A stretch of DNA of 21,189 nt from Basidiobolus ranarum (GCA_040143965.1 JASJQH010007086.1:1-21189), one strand, 5' to 3'. Counted from the first letter of the stretch, positions 1-11,749 are shown. Notes: generated by a model not told the origin, from the letters alone. Numbers and translations are program-made.

Positions 1-2
1 AA

Positions 3-569
3 CCAGGTACACCAGTTGGAAGAGTGCTAAATTTGGATGTTTATCCAACACCTGGCACCTCTCAACAAGCCAAAACACCAGCAAATAAAACTCATGGCTC
101 TCCAACCTCAATTGGTACTTAACAAAGTGTTGAAATTAGCCCCAAACTTAAAGGCAAGCAAAAAGCTTCACACACACTGCAAAGCATCCTCAGTAGTGTT
201 ACACTACAAGGACATACAAAAATAGTCAAAGTGCTTGAGAAGTATTTTCAAAAGTATGAAGGAAAAAATGCAGTGCAAGTATGCAGAAAGTGGCTTCAGA
301 AGAAGAACATTCAACTTGACATTCAGTCTGGTGTTGACCATGCAGATATCTGGGAAGAACTTAATACAGAGTAGCACAATATTGCAGGGTATCTGCCAGA
401 TAGCTGGAAGAATGTTGATTCAGCAATGTTAATACAATGGTGGGCTTTGATGGAGATATAGATACAAACTTGTGTTGGGTATGAGCCAAACCTTGGGTAT
501 GCAGAACTCTATAAAGATATTCAGGAGAATATATCAAAGAGACTAGGGATTTTGAAGGCAACAAATTAG
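3..569 (+). pseudogene. Decayed coding fragment, family not recognised
   Basis: One plus-strand frame reads as coherent protein-like sequence for about 190 codons and carries about three breaks, so it is a fossil. The first ~65 codons are rich in P, T, S and K (low complexity). The rest looks globular and helical, with recognisable stretches such as VLEKYFQKYEGKNAV, VCRKWLQKKNIQLD and AMLIQWWALMEI. It is cut by the left edge of the window, so its real start is unseen. I do not recognise the family. It could be the remains of a transposon-encoded protein or of a host gene. It lies about 180 bp left of the dispersed repeat and the copia element; nothing shows it belongs to either. Confidence 0.4.
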
Positions 570-748
570 CATTCAAGTGGTAATTGTGTAAAATTTGAGT
601 TATGTTTTTTGCACATATGTTGATCCATAGTTCTCTGAGATTGTAGCCCATCATATGCAACTATTTTGCAAGATCTTGAAATTTCACTCATGAAACTGAA
701 AAAATTGATTAAAATCAAATCTAAGTTGACAATTTTATGATGGTAAGT
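570..748. other. AT-rich spacer, nothing recognised
   Basis: Non-coding sequence between the decayed frame on the left and the dispersed repeat on the right. No promoter, RNA gene or repeat is recognised in it. Confidence 0.5.
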
Positions 749-821
749 AAATGGTCAATCCCAAATGGATTAAAATTGCGACAGTTTTCCCACAATAACA
801 ATCCTCAAATTTCTGTTAGGG
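749..821 (+). repeat. Short dispersed repeat, copy A
   Basis: These 73 bases align with 7942-8013 at roughly 80-85% identity by eye with one single-base gap; both contain ATGGTCAAT, GACAG, CAATAACAAT and end in GTTAGGG. The similarity stops exactly where the copia 5' LTR remnant begins at 822, so the copia element interrupts or abuts this repeat. The family is unknown; it may be the end of a larger old repeat. Confidence 0.6.
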
Positions 822-872
822 TATCATGGGTTGCTTCTAATACTCAAAGTCTACCCCCATTATGTCAAGATT
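822..872 (+). repeat. Remnant of the copia 5' LTR
   Basis: The string TTGCTTCTAATAC followed by AGTCT and CCCCCATTATGTCAAGAT occurs here and again at the end of the 3' LTR (5399-5442). Only about 50 bases of the LTR's 317 survive, with some six or seven mismatches to the 3' LTR. Confidence 0.85.
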
Positions 873-874
873 CC

Positions 875-1400
875 CAAAAGGTGATTACTAATATTCTAAC
901 ATTCAATGGGGAAGATTTCCGTAAATGGAAATTTAAGATGCAACTTGTGGTAGAAGGGAAACATGTCTGGGAAGTAGTTCAACCAGATGAAGAAGAAGAA
1001 GCTTCTGAAGAAGAGAGTGCAGATTCTGACACTGAAACAAAGAAGCCAACATGTAAAGAACCCAGGGCAGTTTTCAAAGAAAAAGATAGATTGGCATTTA
1101 GGGAAATATGTCTAAGACTGGGATCACAACAACTTATTCTAGTCAAAGATGCTGACTCTGCCAAGAATGAATGGGCAATCCTAGTGGAACATCATGAGCA
1201 AAAAGGGCTTGCTCACTTGATGATGCTACAAAGAAAATCCTTAAACTCTTGTATGTCCGAGGTTTCAGATATTATGACATATATAAATGGTGTCAAGAAG
1301 CTTGCCCACCAGCTGGAGTCAGTGAATTGAGAAGTACCTGAAATAGATATAACTCTGACCATAATCAATGATCTCCCTGAATCATATTCAGCCCTTGTAC
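875..1400 (+). pseudogene. Copia gag remnant (UBN2/DUF4219-like)
   Basis: Capsid-type gag of a copia element. The start of the domain is visible as FNGEDFRKWKFKMQL, followed by a WEVV motif, an acidic stretch of about 20 E/D-rich residues, and a helical part (EWAILVEHHEQKG, IMTYINGVKKLAHQLE) typical of the UBN2 gag family. The acidic insertion after the first helix is unusual in length for this family. Fossil part of the copia element at 822-5450. Confidence 0.8.
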
Positions 1401-1900
1401 TCACTTTGGAAGCAATAGGGGATAAGCTTACTCATAATGCATCACTAGAGGAAATAGAACCTCTGGACATCATGGTAGCTGGAAGCAACAAACTGGTTGA
1501 ATATGGAATGGAAAAGGCCACACTTGACTTACAAATAAGTAAAACCAAAAGTGTAATGGTAACCTTGGAAGATGTCTTATATATTCCATCACTTACAACA
1601 AATCTGTTTTCAATTGGAGCAATTGAAAGGAAACATTATGATGTCAAATTCAGCCAAGGAAAAGCAACCATATACAAAGCAAAGTACTTGATAGTAGCAA
1701 CTGGAACAAGAATTGGGAATCTATATTGCCTGGATATTGCACCAATAACTGAGACTGTGTCTAACTTTGCAACATTTACTTCCAGAAACTTGTTGAGTTG
1801 GCATCAGTGCTTAAGTCATCTGAACTATAATAGTGTGAAACTATTATATTAAAATAGCCTATGTTCTGGAATGAATCTTAAGCACTCAGATATCACTAAA
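1400..1900 (+). pseudogene. Copia protease tail and gag-pre-integrase remnant
   Basis: The motif VLYIPSLTTNLFSIG is the hallmark that links copia protease to the pre-integrase zinc region. It is followed by YDVKFSQGKATIYK and then LSWHQCLSHLN, which corresponds to the H..H start of the integrase zinc-binding motif. Fossil part of the copia element at 822-5450. Confidence 0.8.
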
Positions 1901-2700
1901 TGAGAAAGCTGTAATCAAGGGATAAACACCAGAAAACCATTTCCAAAGGAAAGAGCTAGCAAAGCCAAAGATTTATTGGATCTTATCCATACAGACTTAT
2001 GTGGCCCAATGCAAACTCCAACACCATGTAAGCAACAATATTTACTCATCTTTATTGATGATAAATCTCACTTCACAGTTTCATATCTTCTGTCAAGCAA
2101 AGGAGAAGTGTTTCAATATTTCAAGATATATGAAGCAATGGTGACAACCATAACAGGAAGAAAAAACAAATACCTATGCAGTGATTGTGGAACTGAATTT
2201 AGCAATGAAGCCATGACTAGCTTTTGCCAAGAAAAGGGAATTCAGCAGCAATTTACTATTTCACATAGTGCAGAACAAAATGGAGTTGCAGAAAGAATAA
2301 ATAGGACTTTAGTAGAGAAAGCACATACAATGCTGATTAATTCAGATCTGCCAAGATCTATTGGGGTGTAAGCTATTTTAACAGCTACATATCTCCAAAA
2401 TAGAAGTCAAACATGTAGCAACCATAACTCTCAAACTCCTATTGAAATCTGGACTGGAAACTAGCCTAATCTGAATCACCTCAGAACATTTGGATCAATA
2501 GTATTTGCTCATATTCCTAAGCCTCAGCATAGGAAATTGGACAAAAAGGCAATTGAATGTATCCTCTTAGGAAATCAGAACAAAGGCTACCATCTCCAAA
2601 TTGCTGGCACAAATCAAATCATCAACTCCAGAGATACTATATTCATTGTAGAAAATCTCAAATTTTATTATCAAGGGGATTTTACTTTGGCTGAAAATCA
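1900..2700 (+). pseudogene. Copia integrase remnant (rve core and C-terminal region)
   Basis: The catalytic core of a copia integrase is clear: HTDLCGPM carries the first Asp, SDCGTEFSNEA the second, and EQNGVAERINRT the Glu. Further on, HLRTFGSIVFAHIPK and RKLDKKAIECILLG match the conserved region after the core, where copia integrases have the 'G..A.VHIPKE.R.KLD' pattern. Fossil part of the copia element at 822-5450. Confidence 0.9.
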
Positions 2701-3525
2701 ATATCTCAATAACTCAAATTTGGAGTTAATGAGTTCTGAAACCAATCTTGAGCTAACAAGCACTGAAACCAACTTATAAAATGAAACATTGGAAATAGAT
2801 ACTGGAATTAGGCCAAATTTGGAATCTCAAGCTATCTTTCAACAATATCCAAATTTAGAAATTTATCACATCTGGGACAAGTTCTAAACATCAGCCACCA
2901 ATGAATATATGACAAAGCTCAAATCATTACCAATCCCTGTGGTGAATATTCCTAGCAGAAAACCAACAAGCAATAATCCTGTCTCAAACTTCACTACAAG
3001 CACTGAAATCAAGGAGAACAAACTATTATATGTTATTCTACAATCAAGCAGCTATACAAGTAGTGAAACATTAGGCAGCACTGGAAATGCACCAATTCAT
3101 ACCAGAAAACCTGATAATTACTCTGAGGATAGTGATAATTTGGTACCAGCTTCTGGAAATCAGCATATCATCTCTGTCAAAGAAAAATATGGTAATCAGA
3201 AAAAGAAATTTTTCCAGCCAATCAGAAATCAGGAAGTTGGGCTCAGAAACAAGGCATTAATTTTCTGACCAATCAAATGCCTGAGAAATATCCCACTTTC
3301 AATTTGGCTGATATTCAATGCAATCAATTCTTGGAAGTATCAAATCAATCACAACAAGTATTCAATCAATCGCAAAATTCAGGCAATCAGGTCTCAGAAA
3401 ACCTATCAAATGGAAAGCAGAAACATCCTGTAAGTGAAACATCTGACCATTCTACTGAGGACTTTGGATGTCTCAAATCAGAGCATGAAATCAACAGTTT
3501 CAATTCAGAAAAAGGGTGGAGTCTA
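2700..3525 (+). other. Copia linker between integrase and reverse transcriptase
   Basis: Low-complexity region rich in N, S, T, E and Q, with short internal repeats built on SETNLEL and QSQQVFNQSQNS-like words. It matches the poorly conserved spacer that copia polyproteins carry between integrase and reverse transcriptase. No separate domain is recognised. Confidence 0.7.
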
Positions 3526-3529
3526 TCTA

Positions 3530-4600
3530 CACATATAGCATTTTCTGAGCCACAAAATTGGACACAAGCTCTGAAATCTGATGAAGCAACAGAATGGAGA
3601 AAAGCCACTGACAATGAAATTCCCTCCCTAATCAAGAACAACCCATGGTTCCTTGTGGACTTATCTATAGGAAGAAAAACTGTTGTTAATAGATGGGTGC
3701 TGAAACTTAAACTTAACTCAGATGGATCTATCAACTGGTACAAAGCAAGATTAGTAGTAAAAGGCTATGCTCAGAAGTATGTCATTGACTATGATGAAAC
3801 ATTTTCTCCCATTGCTAAGTTTATCTCAATCAGAGTAACCCTAGCCATTGCTACCTACCAAGGAATGATGATTGAACAAATGGATGTCAAAACAGCATTT
3901 CTTAATGGAGAAATTGATGAAGATATATACATGGATCAACCAGAGGGATATATTGCAAAATGAAAAGAGCATCAAGTATGCAAACTACAGAGAAGTCTAT
4001 ATGGTCTGAAATAGGCTCCTCATGCATGGAATACCAAAATCAATCAGATTTTCATGAAACATCTTTTCCATTATATCAAAGTTGATCACTGCATATATTT
4101 CAAGACCATCAAAGCCACCAAAGTTATAGTTGCTCTCTCTGTTGATGATATCATAATAGTTAGTTATTGCCCAACTCTGATGAAACAAACTAAGACCTGT
4201 AGTTTGAAGTGCAAGATCTTGGATCACTAGCATATTGTACTTGAATGCAGATACATCAAAATTCCACTATTGGAACACTCTGTATTACACATGAAAATTA
4301 TATTGGAGATGTTTTAAACCTATTCACCAAGTCACAATGTGAAACAGCTTCAAATCTACTATGTATGCTGAAACTCACTAAGGATATGCAACCAAAGACC
4401 TCTGAAGATATTGAAACCTTGAAACATATTCTTTACCATAGTACAGTTGGAAGTCTCATATATGCAACAACTGGTACTAGGCCTGATATTGCTAAAGCAG
4501 TAAGCATAGTAAGCAAATATATGGAAATTCCTGCAATGCAACATTGGATAGCTGTGAAACAGATAATATGCTATCTAAAAGGAACAATACATCATTGAAT
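3530..4600 (+). pseudogene. Copia reverse transcriptase remnant (RVT_2)
   Basis: RVT_2-type reverse transcriptase. The N-terminal block begins with SEPQNWTQAL and continues through VVNRWVLKLK, DGSINWYKARLVVKGYAQ, DYDETFSPIAK and the strongly conserved MDVKTAFLNGEIDEDIYM. The catalytic VDDI is readable near 4141. The thumb/connection region is recognised from YHSTVGSLIYATTGTRPDIA and the KQIICYLKGT block. Fossil part of the copia element at 822-5450. Confidence 0.92.
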
Positions 4601-5119
4601 TCAATTTGGTAAGCAGTACAACATGTCACTTATTTTGGAAGAATATGCTGCTGCAGACTGGGCTAACAATACAGAAGACCATAAATCCAGGACTGGATAT
4701 GTGTTTAAGCTTGCAGGTGGCCTAATAAGCAGGATTAGCAAGAAACTACAAACTGTTGCATTATCAACTACAGAAGCAGAATATATGGTATGCACTATGG
4801 CTGTTCAAGGAGCTATATGGCTAAGGAGTCTTTGCAAGGAACTAGGATATATTCAAGTTAATCCTACCCCAATATATATCAAGATAATATTAGTTGAATT
4901 CAAATGACCAAAAATCCTGAGCATCACTCAAGGATGAAACACATTGACATAAGACATCACCTTATACAAGAGAAAGTTCAACACAAAGAAGTAAACTTTA
5001 TTTATTGTAATACTGAAAACATGCTTGCAGATGTACTAACAAAACCACTCAAAACTTCAAGCTTTGAGAAGTTAAGAGCAGGAGGAGGCATTAGTGAATA
5101 TAAGCGCAATGCTGAATAA
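4600..5119 (+). pseudogene. Copia RNase H remnant
   Basis: RNase HI of copia type: ADWANNTEDHKSRTGYVF carries the first acidic residue, LSTTEAEYM the Glu helix, and AIWLRSLCKELG the helix after it. The tail with KHIDIRHHLIQEKV and MLADVLTKPL is the usual end of a copia polyprotein. It stops a few bases before the purine tract and 3' LTR. Fossil part of the copia element at 822-5450. Confidence 0.92.
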
Positions 5120-5120
5120 G

Positions 5121-5133
5121 AATTAAGGGAAGG
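5121..5133 (+). promoter_or_regulatory. Copia polypurine tract
   Basis: A purine-rich run ending GGGAAGG lies immediately before the TGTTGGA start of the 3' LTR, the position of the plus-strand priming site in LTR retroelements. Confidence 0.75.
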
Positions 5134-5450
5134 TGTTGGATAATTGATCTTTATTCAACATCATAGTTAACTTTAGTTATGATACATATATCAGAAACAG
5201 AAAGCAAAGTTTCTATAGCCCATATTTTCTAAATAGAAATATCTCTATAACTATATGACAAATATGTATTATTACCCTCACTTATCTATTATATCTTATT
5301 ACACAAACTCCCAAATATCTCAAACAATTGATTTACTCTTCTTCTATATAAGTCACCTTATACTCCTAAGATTAAAGTAACTAAAGCACACTATCATAAG
5401 TTGCTTCTAATACCCAGAGTCTGCCCCCATTATGTCAAGATCCTCCAACA
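5134..5450 (+). repeat. Copia 3' LTR, complete
   Basis: The LTR starts TGTTGGA and ends TCCAACA, a perfect 7-bp inverted terminus with the canonical TG...CA ends; length 317 bp. A TATA-like CTATATAAG sits at about 5344-5352, suitable for a U3 promoter. The last ~50 bases match the 5' LTR remnant at 822-872. Confidence 0.9.
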
Positions 5451-5479
5451 GATTATATGACTATTTAGCTGCAGGAGAG

Positions 5480-5851
5480 TGTCAAAATTAGCATTGCCTA
5501 AGCATCTACATAGCCATATATAGCCTAGTACTTAGTTATCTTAGATATCACTAAGATATTATTCATTATTCTCTATCAAAATTTTCTTAAAATATTTTTA
5601 CCTACCCAGAAGTTCTCAGATCAGCAGGTTTTCAAACTTGTGCCAGAAGCCCAAACTTTGCGCTCTTGTTCCTTGGACCTTCCTTCGCACTTTCTACACA
5701 TTAGCTTGTTTACATCTTGACAAAACTATAAGTGTCAACTTTCTACTCAATAAATCTATAAGTGAAAACAACCAATTCCACTAATTCTTGAAACCACTTC
5801 TGCAAGGCTGCAAGTACTTTAACATAGTTTACCCAATATTTTCACCCAACA
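5480..5851 (+). repeat. Possible solo LTR of another retroelement
   Basis: A purine-rich GCAGGAGAG is followed by TGTCAAAATTAGCATTG, which looks like a polypurine tract and LTR start. The segment contains an AATAAA at about 5748-5753 and ends TTCACCCAACA, giving TG...CA termini over about 370 bp. No flanking duplication is visible and no second copy is in the window, so this is tentative. If real, it lies 29 bp beyond the copia element and may be the tail of an older element into which copia inserted. Confidence 0.3.
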
Positions 5852-7941
5852 CAGTCATAGACTTATCTGTATTGTTCTTGATTGCCTCACTTGCCAAAAA
5901 AATGAGAAACAGAGTGAAATTTTAAGTTAATGCAAAATTGCAGCTATTGTGTTATCAACACAAACTTCATCAAACCATGTTTCCTTTTGCATTTATGATG
6001 TGTATCCCAATCTCAAAACATGCATTGCATCCATGTTATATTTTGTGGAATAAACAAGCTGTATCAGTATTAGTTGGAGATTGCTATAGTTATAAATTGC
6101 TATGATATCATACCTAGTTACAGTGGTTTAGCCATGATGTCCACAGCTACAGTGTCATCAATATAGAAGCCATCAAATCAGAATTTTGCAGCATTTAAAC
6201 ATTGAGGGTAACAACATGATCAGGTGAATATCTATGAGAGAGTGACAGCAAAAACCAAAGTCTATTATTAACAATGCAACAATCCCTATTCATTACCTTC
6301 ACAATTCAACTGGTCTTGGCTATGTACAGACATTTGCAAATGGGTTGAAGTGTTAAATGTGCCAAATTAACAGTACAATTTGGTGATTTTGTGCTCTGCC
6401 TAAAGTAATTTGACACATGATTGGTTATTCATTTGATTAGATAAAGACTGTAACTTTGAATGGTGTTTCTAGTCAGGTCAAAATGCAAAGGTAACTTATC
6501 CTTTGACTGTGCTTAAGTAAGAATATATCTCTACCAGTATTGATGTCATTGGGTTAGTTATTCATCCAAAACATCTATTGAATGTTCACCTTACAAAACC
6601 CAACTTATCTGATGTAGCTTAGCTCAAAGTTTGTGACTTAGAACATACATATTGTTGTCCCACTCTATCTCAATGTTTAGCAAACAAAAATTCTTTGTGG
6701 ACTCCAGAAATCTGAACCTTTGAAAGAAGGTCTTACCCATATAGTTATACTGAGAACAAGGGTTAGAATCATCAGCATGAAAACACTTGACTCATTCATA
6801 CAAAGTCATTAGTTTAAGTAGTATTCATTTGTTATATTAATAACCATTTGGATAAATGCTTGCTATATTACAACATTGGTAATAATGCGTAACTCTTGAA
6901 TGTAATAATGTTGGTCTTGTAAATCAACCTAGACAAGTGATTTTCTCAATCCCATTGAGGATGCAAAAAAAAGTTCAACTAGTCCATGATTTTCCAGTTG
7001 GTTTCAAGGATATAATGGATGTGTTGCAGCTTAATAAACAAGGTTTTATTGATTGTGATAATGATGGATTTGGCCTAGGGTTGAAAAATAATGCAACCTG
7101 CTATTATTAAACGGTATTTAAAACTGCTTATGCTATATTAAAGCTCTATAATGCATGTGTTTCACTCTGTTTATTAAATGTGATAAAAATGTCAATATAA
7201 ATCCAAAAAATCATGATATTTCAGACTAACATGAATAAATACCCCCAATGTGTCTTAGCCTAACAACACTGAAGATCTTTATCGCCCATCAAGCTGTAAA
7301 TCAATGTAACTTACTCTCAGTGGTGATCACTGAGTACTGGAGTCATCCCATCAAAGAATTATTGAGTAGTACAATACTATACATCTGTTTTTGGTGCTTT
7401 AATCTAGAGATATAACTATAATGTTATTGGTTCTGGTTCAATATTTTCTAAATTAATTGTTTGATACTTGAGCAGATGTGACATTAAGATTGAATTAGGT
7501 ACTAGCTTAATTTAATTTTAACTCAAATACTCCATAGAATTAATACTCCTTGTACAAGTATCTCACCCCTACAATGAAAGAAGGGGAGAAACAAAAGGAA
7601 CTAATCAAGAATATTGAGTTAGTATCATGAAAGTAACAATTAACCATTAACAATGGCTCCATGAAAGAGCTGCATGATCTTGCTGCAACAGGATTGTAGG
7701 AGTGGAGAATATGATTGATGTCATTCCAGTCATTATTGAACCTGGACACCTTGTTCATTGGTCTATGTTAAGCTAACATTTTGAATAAACTTAAACAATG
7801 AAGCAACTTAGATTTCCAGTTTTCTATGTGATAATATTTTAATAAATATATGCATTTGATGATTTCAAATGTTGTTTAAAGAGTTGCTAGAGCAAAGGTG
7901 AAACAGTACAATCAGTAGTTATTGATTTAATGGCAGTAATC
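5852..7941. other. AT-rich non-coding stretch, nothing recognised
   Basis: No reading frame in this stretch looks like protein of a known family, and no repeat or RNA gene is recognised. A 49-codon open frame at 6961-7110 is mentioned under rejected items. CpG is almost absent. Confidence 0.5.
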
Positions 7942-8013
7942 ATATGGTCAATTCAAAATGGATCAAATTGTGACAGGTTTCTTGCAATAACAATTTACAA
8001 ATTTCAGTTAGGG
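7942..8013 (+). repeat. Short dispersed repeat, copy B
   Basis: Partner of 749-821 in the same orientation, about 13 differences over 73 aligned positions with one single-base gap. Unlike copy A it continues past GTTAGGG into unrelated AT-rich DNA instead of into a copia LTR. Confidence 0.6.
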
Positions 8014-9960
8014 AAGTATTTCTGTATCAAGATAAAATAAATATATGTGAGCAATACAACATATGGGCAATTGATATAAACTTATTCCCAATTAGGATAC
8101 AGGGGCCATATATACTTTACTTTCTGCTTCTGATAGCTTTATCTTAACTCAAGTTAATTGAGATGTAGAATGTAAATTATTTAGCCAACAAATATGGGCT
8201 TTAACATGCCTAGTGTTGTGACCAGCTTCTAATGATAACTTATAACTTAAACTGAACAAGCCATCTTACTCATCCTTTCAACAGTCACAGAGAGTTTGCT
8301 ATATATGATAAAGTGGCAACAGTCCTTTATTCAAAAAGAATTTGCCAGGCAATATATCCAAAGTTAAAATACAATAACTTGTATGGATAAATTGTACAAT
8401 CCGTGATAGTTTGGGTACAAAAGCAGAAAGTTTTATTCAACTTGACCAAACCAGGGCTTCCAATTTGATATGTTATTGATTCCCATCTTGACACTTTTGG
8501 CCTGACAATAGTGTTGATAGCATCTAAAGCACTCAAGCTTATGTTAAAGCATAAGCTTTAGGAACTTGACATTTAGTAGCATTAACAAGCACAATGCAAG
8601 TTCAAATCATCTGATGACAATGATAGATCTATATTGAATATGTCAAAAAGATACAAGTCAACTCATATTGGTCATTAGATTGTGGCAGAAAGGTTTCAAA
8701 GATCAACTATTAATATGTACTCAATCTGCAGAGCTGCTGGAATTCTTTGATGAAGCTGGATGGCAACCATTCTTTCTCACATCATATATAGATACAACAT
8801 TTTACTTCAGAATTATAACAAGTGAAAATATTTGTATTTCCTCAGTTAATCACCTACATTTGTTGTTAACTCATATCTCTAAAGGTTCCAACTGAGTTCA
8901 TTCAATATAGTACAAGAGAATAACTGCTCAGAGCACCAGATCAATCCTATAAATACAGAGTAAGGTAACACAAAACTGTTAGTTAGAATCACTTAACTTC
9001 AAGAATACCATTACTCATGTATATTTTAATGTTTTCACAAATATATTCCTAAATAACATATGGTACCACTCCCAGCTCTTATATAACCAATTCATTATTG
9101 AAACTATAGCAAGTAATACTTTTAGCAAATTGAATCAGAGACTTATCTGCCTCCTCAACATTAAGAGTTGTCAGAATGTAGTGCCCAACATAAATATAAA
9201 ATTACCATCTTGGGTAATGATTGTATTAATAAATGAAAGAAAAACTATTTGGTGCCGTGTGGCCACTTCTCTCTATATATCTGTTATATTCAAAGTGTAT
9301 ATCTATTTGCAGAAAATCAGCTCATTGATCCAGCCCTGCAGATATTCCAGAAATATTCACCTATGCATAGAAAAAGTGGGCATGCCAGACTAGCAATTTT
9401 GTACTAAGGTTTACTCATAAATACCAACTTACTGGGCTTAGACTTAATCAGAATTGAGCTATGAATCATCATCTGAAATCTTATCAAATCTAACATTTTA
9501 TAGCAGATTAACTCAGAGAGTGGCTGAAGGCTAGTTTACATTGTGTCACTATTTGATTGGTAACTGTGAGCAATACTTTAAAATCAGATAACCTACTTAT
9601 TGATCATGACTAAGGCACATGGGCCTAGAAGAATCAACCACAATACTTTGATATAACTTGATAGTCACCAAATGGCTCAGAGTCAAGCTATACTGCTACA
9701 ATAGAAGAAAATGCTTTCAATGGATGCAAATTTGTATTATTCAATAGTATTTATAAAATAGGAGACCAAGCCAAAGGCAACAGAGTCAAAGAATCAACTA
9801 GGGCCTCACTGTAGAAACCTAGGTGATTAATTATAGCATCAGGCTAAGAATGCAAGGTACAAAACTTGAATATGTTATTTAAAGGATTTCTGGCAAAAAA
9901 GTGGTAGATTCATGCTTTCCCAATGTTTACAAGCCTGATTCTAGGTGAGGAAATCTAATG
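8014..9960. other. AT-rich non-coding stretch with one small hairpin
   Basis: No supported gene. At 8535-8558 there is a perfect 9-bp inverted repeat, AAGCTTATG and CATAAGCTT, separated by six bases; it may be chance. The short open frames here begin at non-ATG codons or lack any recognisable motif. Confidence 0.5.
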
Positions 9961-10016
9961 GCCTGTAGCTTAGTATAATGGTGTTGCTCACATACTTTAT
10001 GTGATTTAGATTTGTT
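9961..10016 (+). other. tRNA-like relic, doubtful
   Basis: GCCTGTAGCTTAGTATAATGG resembles the acceptor and D-arm/A-box of a tRNA, and TCACA TACTTTA TGTGA (9988-10004) folds as a 5-bp stem with a 7-base loop in the place of an anticodon arm. The T-arm is not convincing and the acceptor does not pair, so this is not a working tRNA; it could be a tRNA-derived SINE head or chance. Confidence 0.15.
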
Positions 10017-11749
10017 AAGAAATTTAAGTTATTTGATTAATGAGTGGAAAGAAAGTTGTAATCCAAAAGTCAAGAACAAAGAATTTAAGTCAAGTAAGCA
10101 GTGAATAGGAAAATAAGTGTGTAACAGCACCATTGGTAGCCACCAACAAATGCCCAAAATTGTAGTACCTTGATTCAAGTAGTTTACAGCATGTACAATT
10201 CCAGAAACCATCATTTTGTAACTAAACACCAATAAAAACTATATTTAGCTGATTGAATAATACCCAGAATCAATCTGAAACACTAAAAAAGAAGCAAAAT
10301 CAGACAATTCAGTCTATTTTTGATAATTGGAATGGATGAAGTAGGTTCATACTCATAAAGCTACTTGGGCAGGTTATATCAGCCAATTTTCACACTGCTT
10401 TGATCCAAGGAGAGCCTCAACTTCCAAAACAACTTATCACAGAAACCTGTTGACTTCACCACTAACTAATTTCAACTCAATATACATCAAACTAACATTC
10501 ATCAAGTTTTGTAATTCATTTTCTAACTCTCAGCATGCTTTATATCAGCAAGTTACAAGAAACAAGAGTTCTGTCAAAATACAATTGAAAATTCCATTCA
10601 AATTATAAACTTGATGGTTTATGGCAATTATTGTAAACTAACATTGCTGGAGCAAGGAATTGAAGCAGCATTGACAACCAAAGCACCTCCTGTCTTAAAT
10701 GTCAAAGTCAGAAAGGATTTTCTTGCAGCATGTTTAATAGGAAGCAAACCCAAATTTGCTTAGAAGTTCTATAAGCAATGCCAGACAGTTGGTCATAATT
10801 CAACAGATATTGTTGTGCAAATATAAAGTGCCCATACAATTTTTAATGCCATGCATGTATAAAGTGTAAGCAACAGTACTCCATATATTGGAAGCTCCTT
10901 GTTACTATTGCCACAATACCCTTGTAAAGTTAAATTTTAAGATTTCTGATTAGTCTTTTTACTATCAATATGTCTATACAATCATTTTATAGTGAGAAAG
11001 CTCCTTGTATCTCTGCAAATATGGAGGTAAATATTCAGCTAAAGTAATATAGAGTGAAATAAGTCTCCATCACTAAACTTTGTGAGACTAAACTTAGTTT
11101 ATGCATGCAAACCCTCACTACCAATTTTAAGATAACCTGTGCTTTTCAATAATGAGCTGCATATATAGAATATCTCATCTAATAAAATATATATAGCAAA
11201 ATCTGGCACTATGGCAAGAGAAAGGTTTCTAATTAGTGATATGGGAAAATTCACAGTAAAAGCTTCAAGAAGTAAACATGTGCAAGTTAGAGGACTAACT
11301 GATTGTTTTGAAGTACAAGAGTAAGTACGTTCATAATGAAAAGTTTGGAGTTAAAGTGCTATGGGTCATCAGTGAATATTGCAAACAATATATCCTATAA
11401 TTGGATAATGGCCTCAGTAATTATCTTTTGGGTTCTAAACAATAACAAAAATCCTTACAGCATTGGTGAATTTATATACTTAACACTATTTCAGGCTACC
11501 ATGCTGACTGAGATTGTAACTAGCATAGGTAGAATGTTTGACCAACCTTGTCTGTGTATACAACACTATACCTGTGCATTACCATCACCAGTGTTTTTTT
11601 AGATGATGTTACAGCTAAACCTGGCATGGGCTTAGATGTTGATTCAGGCAGGAAAAGCAAATATATGAATATACAAAAGTCCAGTAGTAGTATGGTTCAT
11701 ACTTTGATAGAGGCAATAAAGAGGGGGCACTAACAACATGCAGCTACTG
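10017..11749. other. AT-rich non-coding stretch, nothing recognised
   Basis: Short open frames of 60-90 codons occur by chance in this AT-rich DNA; none shows a known motif, a biased composition or a neighbour that supports it. No repeat shared with other parts of the window was found. Confidence 0.5.

Larger units (their letters stand above)
822..5450 (+). mobile_element. Ty1/copia LTR retrotransposon, fossil
   Basis: Plus-strand Ty1/copia element of about 4.6 kb. The order of parts is diagnostic for copia: gag, protease/gag-pre-integrase, integrase, then reverse transcriptase and RNase H. A purine tract and a full 317-bp LTR (TGTTGGA...TCCAACA) close the 3' end. At the 5' end only about the last 50 bp of the LTR remains, differing from the 3' LTR at roughly one base in eight, so the copy is fairly old. 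It is broken, with on the order of ten breaks across the coding part. No target-site duplication can be read because the 5' end is lost. The left flank is a dispersed repeat; the right flank may be the end of another retroelement. Confidence 0.95.

Noticed and set aside
6961-7110. A 49-codon ATG-led frame with a GFIDCDNDGFGLGL stretch recalling an EF-hand loop.
   Set aside because: Only one short loop-like motif, no flanking helices or partner hand, and no neighbouring exon; chance is likely.
8327-8536. Minus-strand 69-codon frame (SALDAINTIVRPKVS...).
   Set aside because: No recognised motif, no repeat partner, and lengths like this occur by chance at this base composition.
8668-8895. Plus-strand 75-codon frame with LLEFFDEAGWQPFF.
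   Set aside because: Begins at TTG, has no ATG-led support or known domain, and sits in featureless AT-rich DNA.
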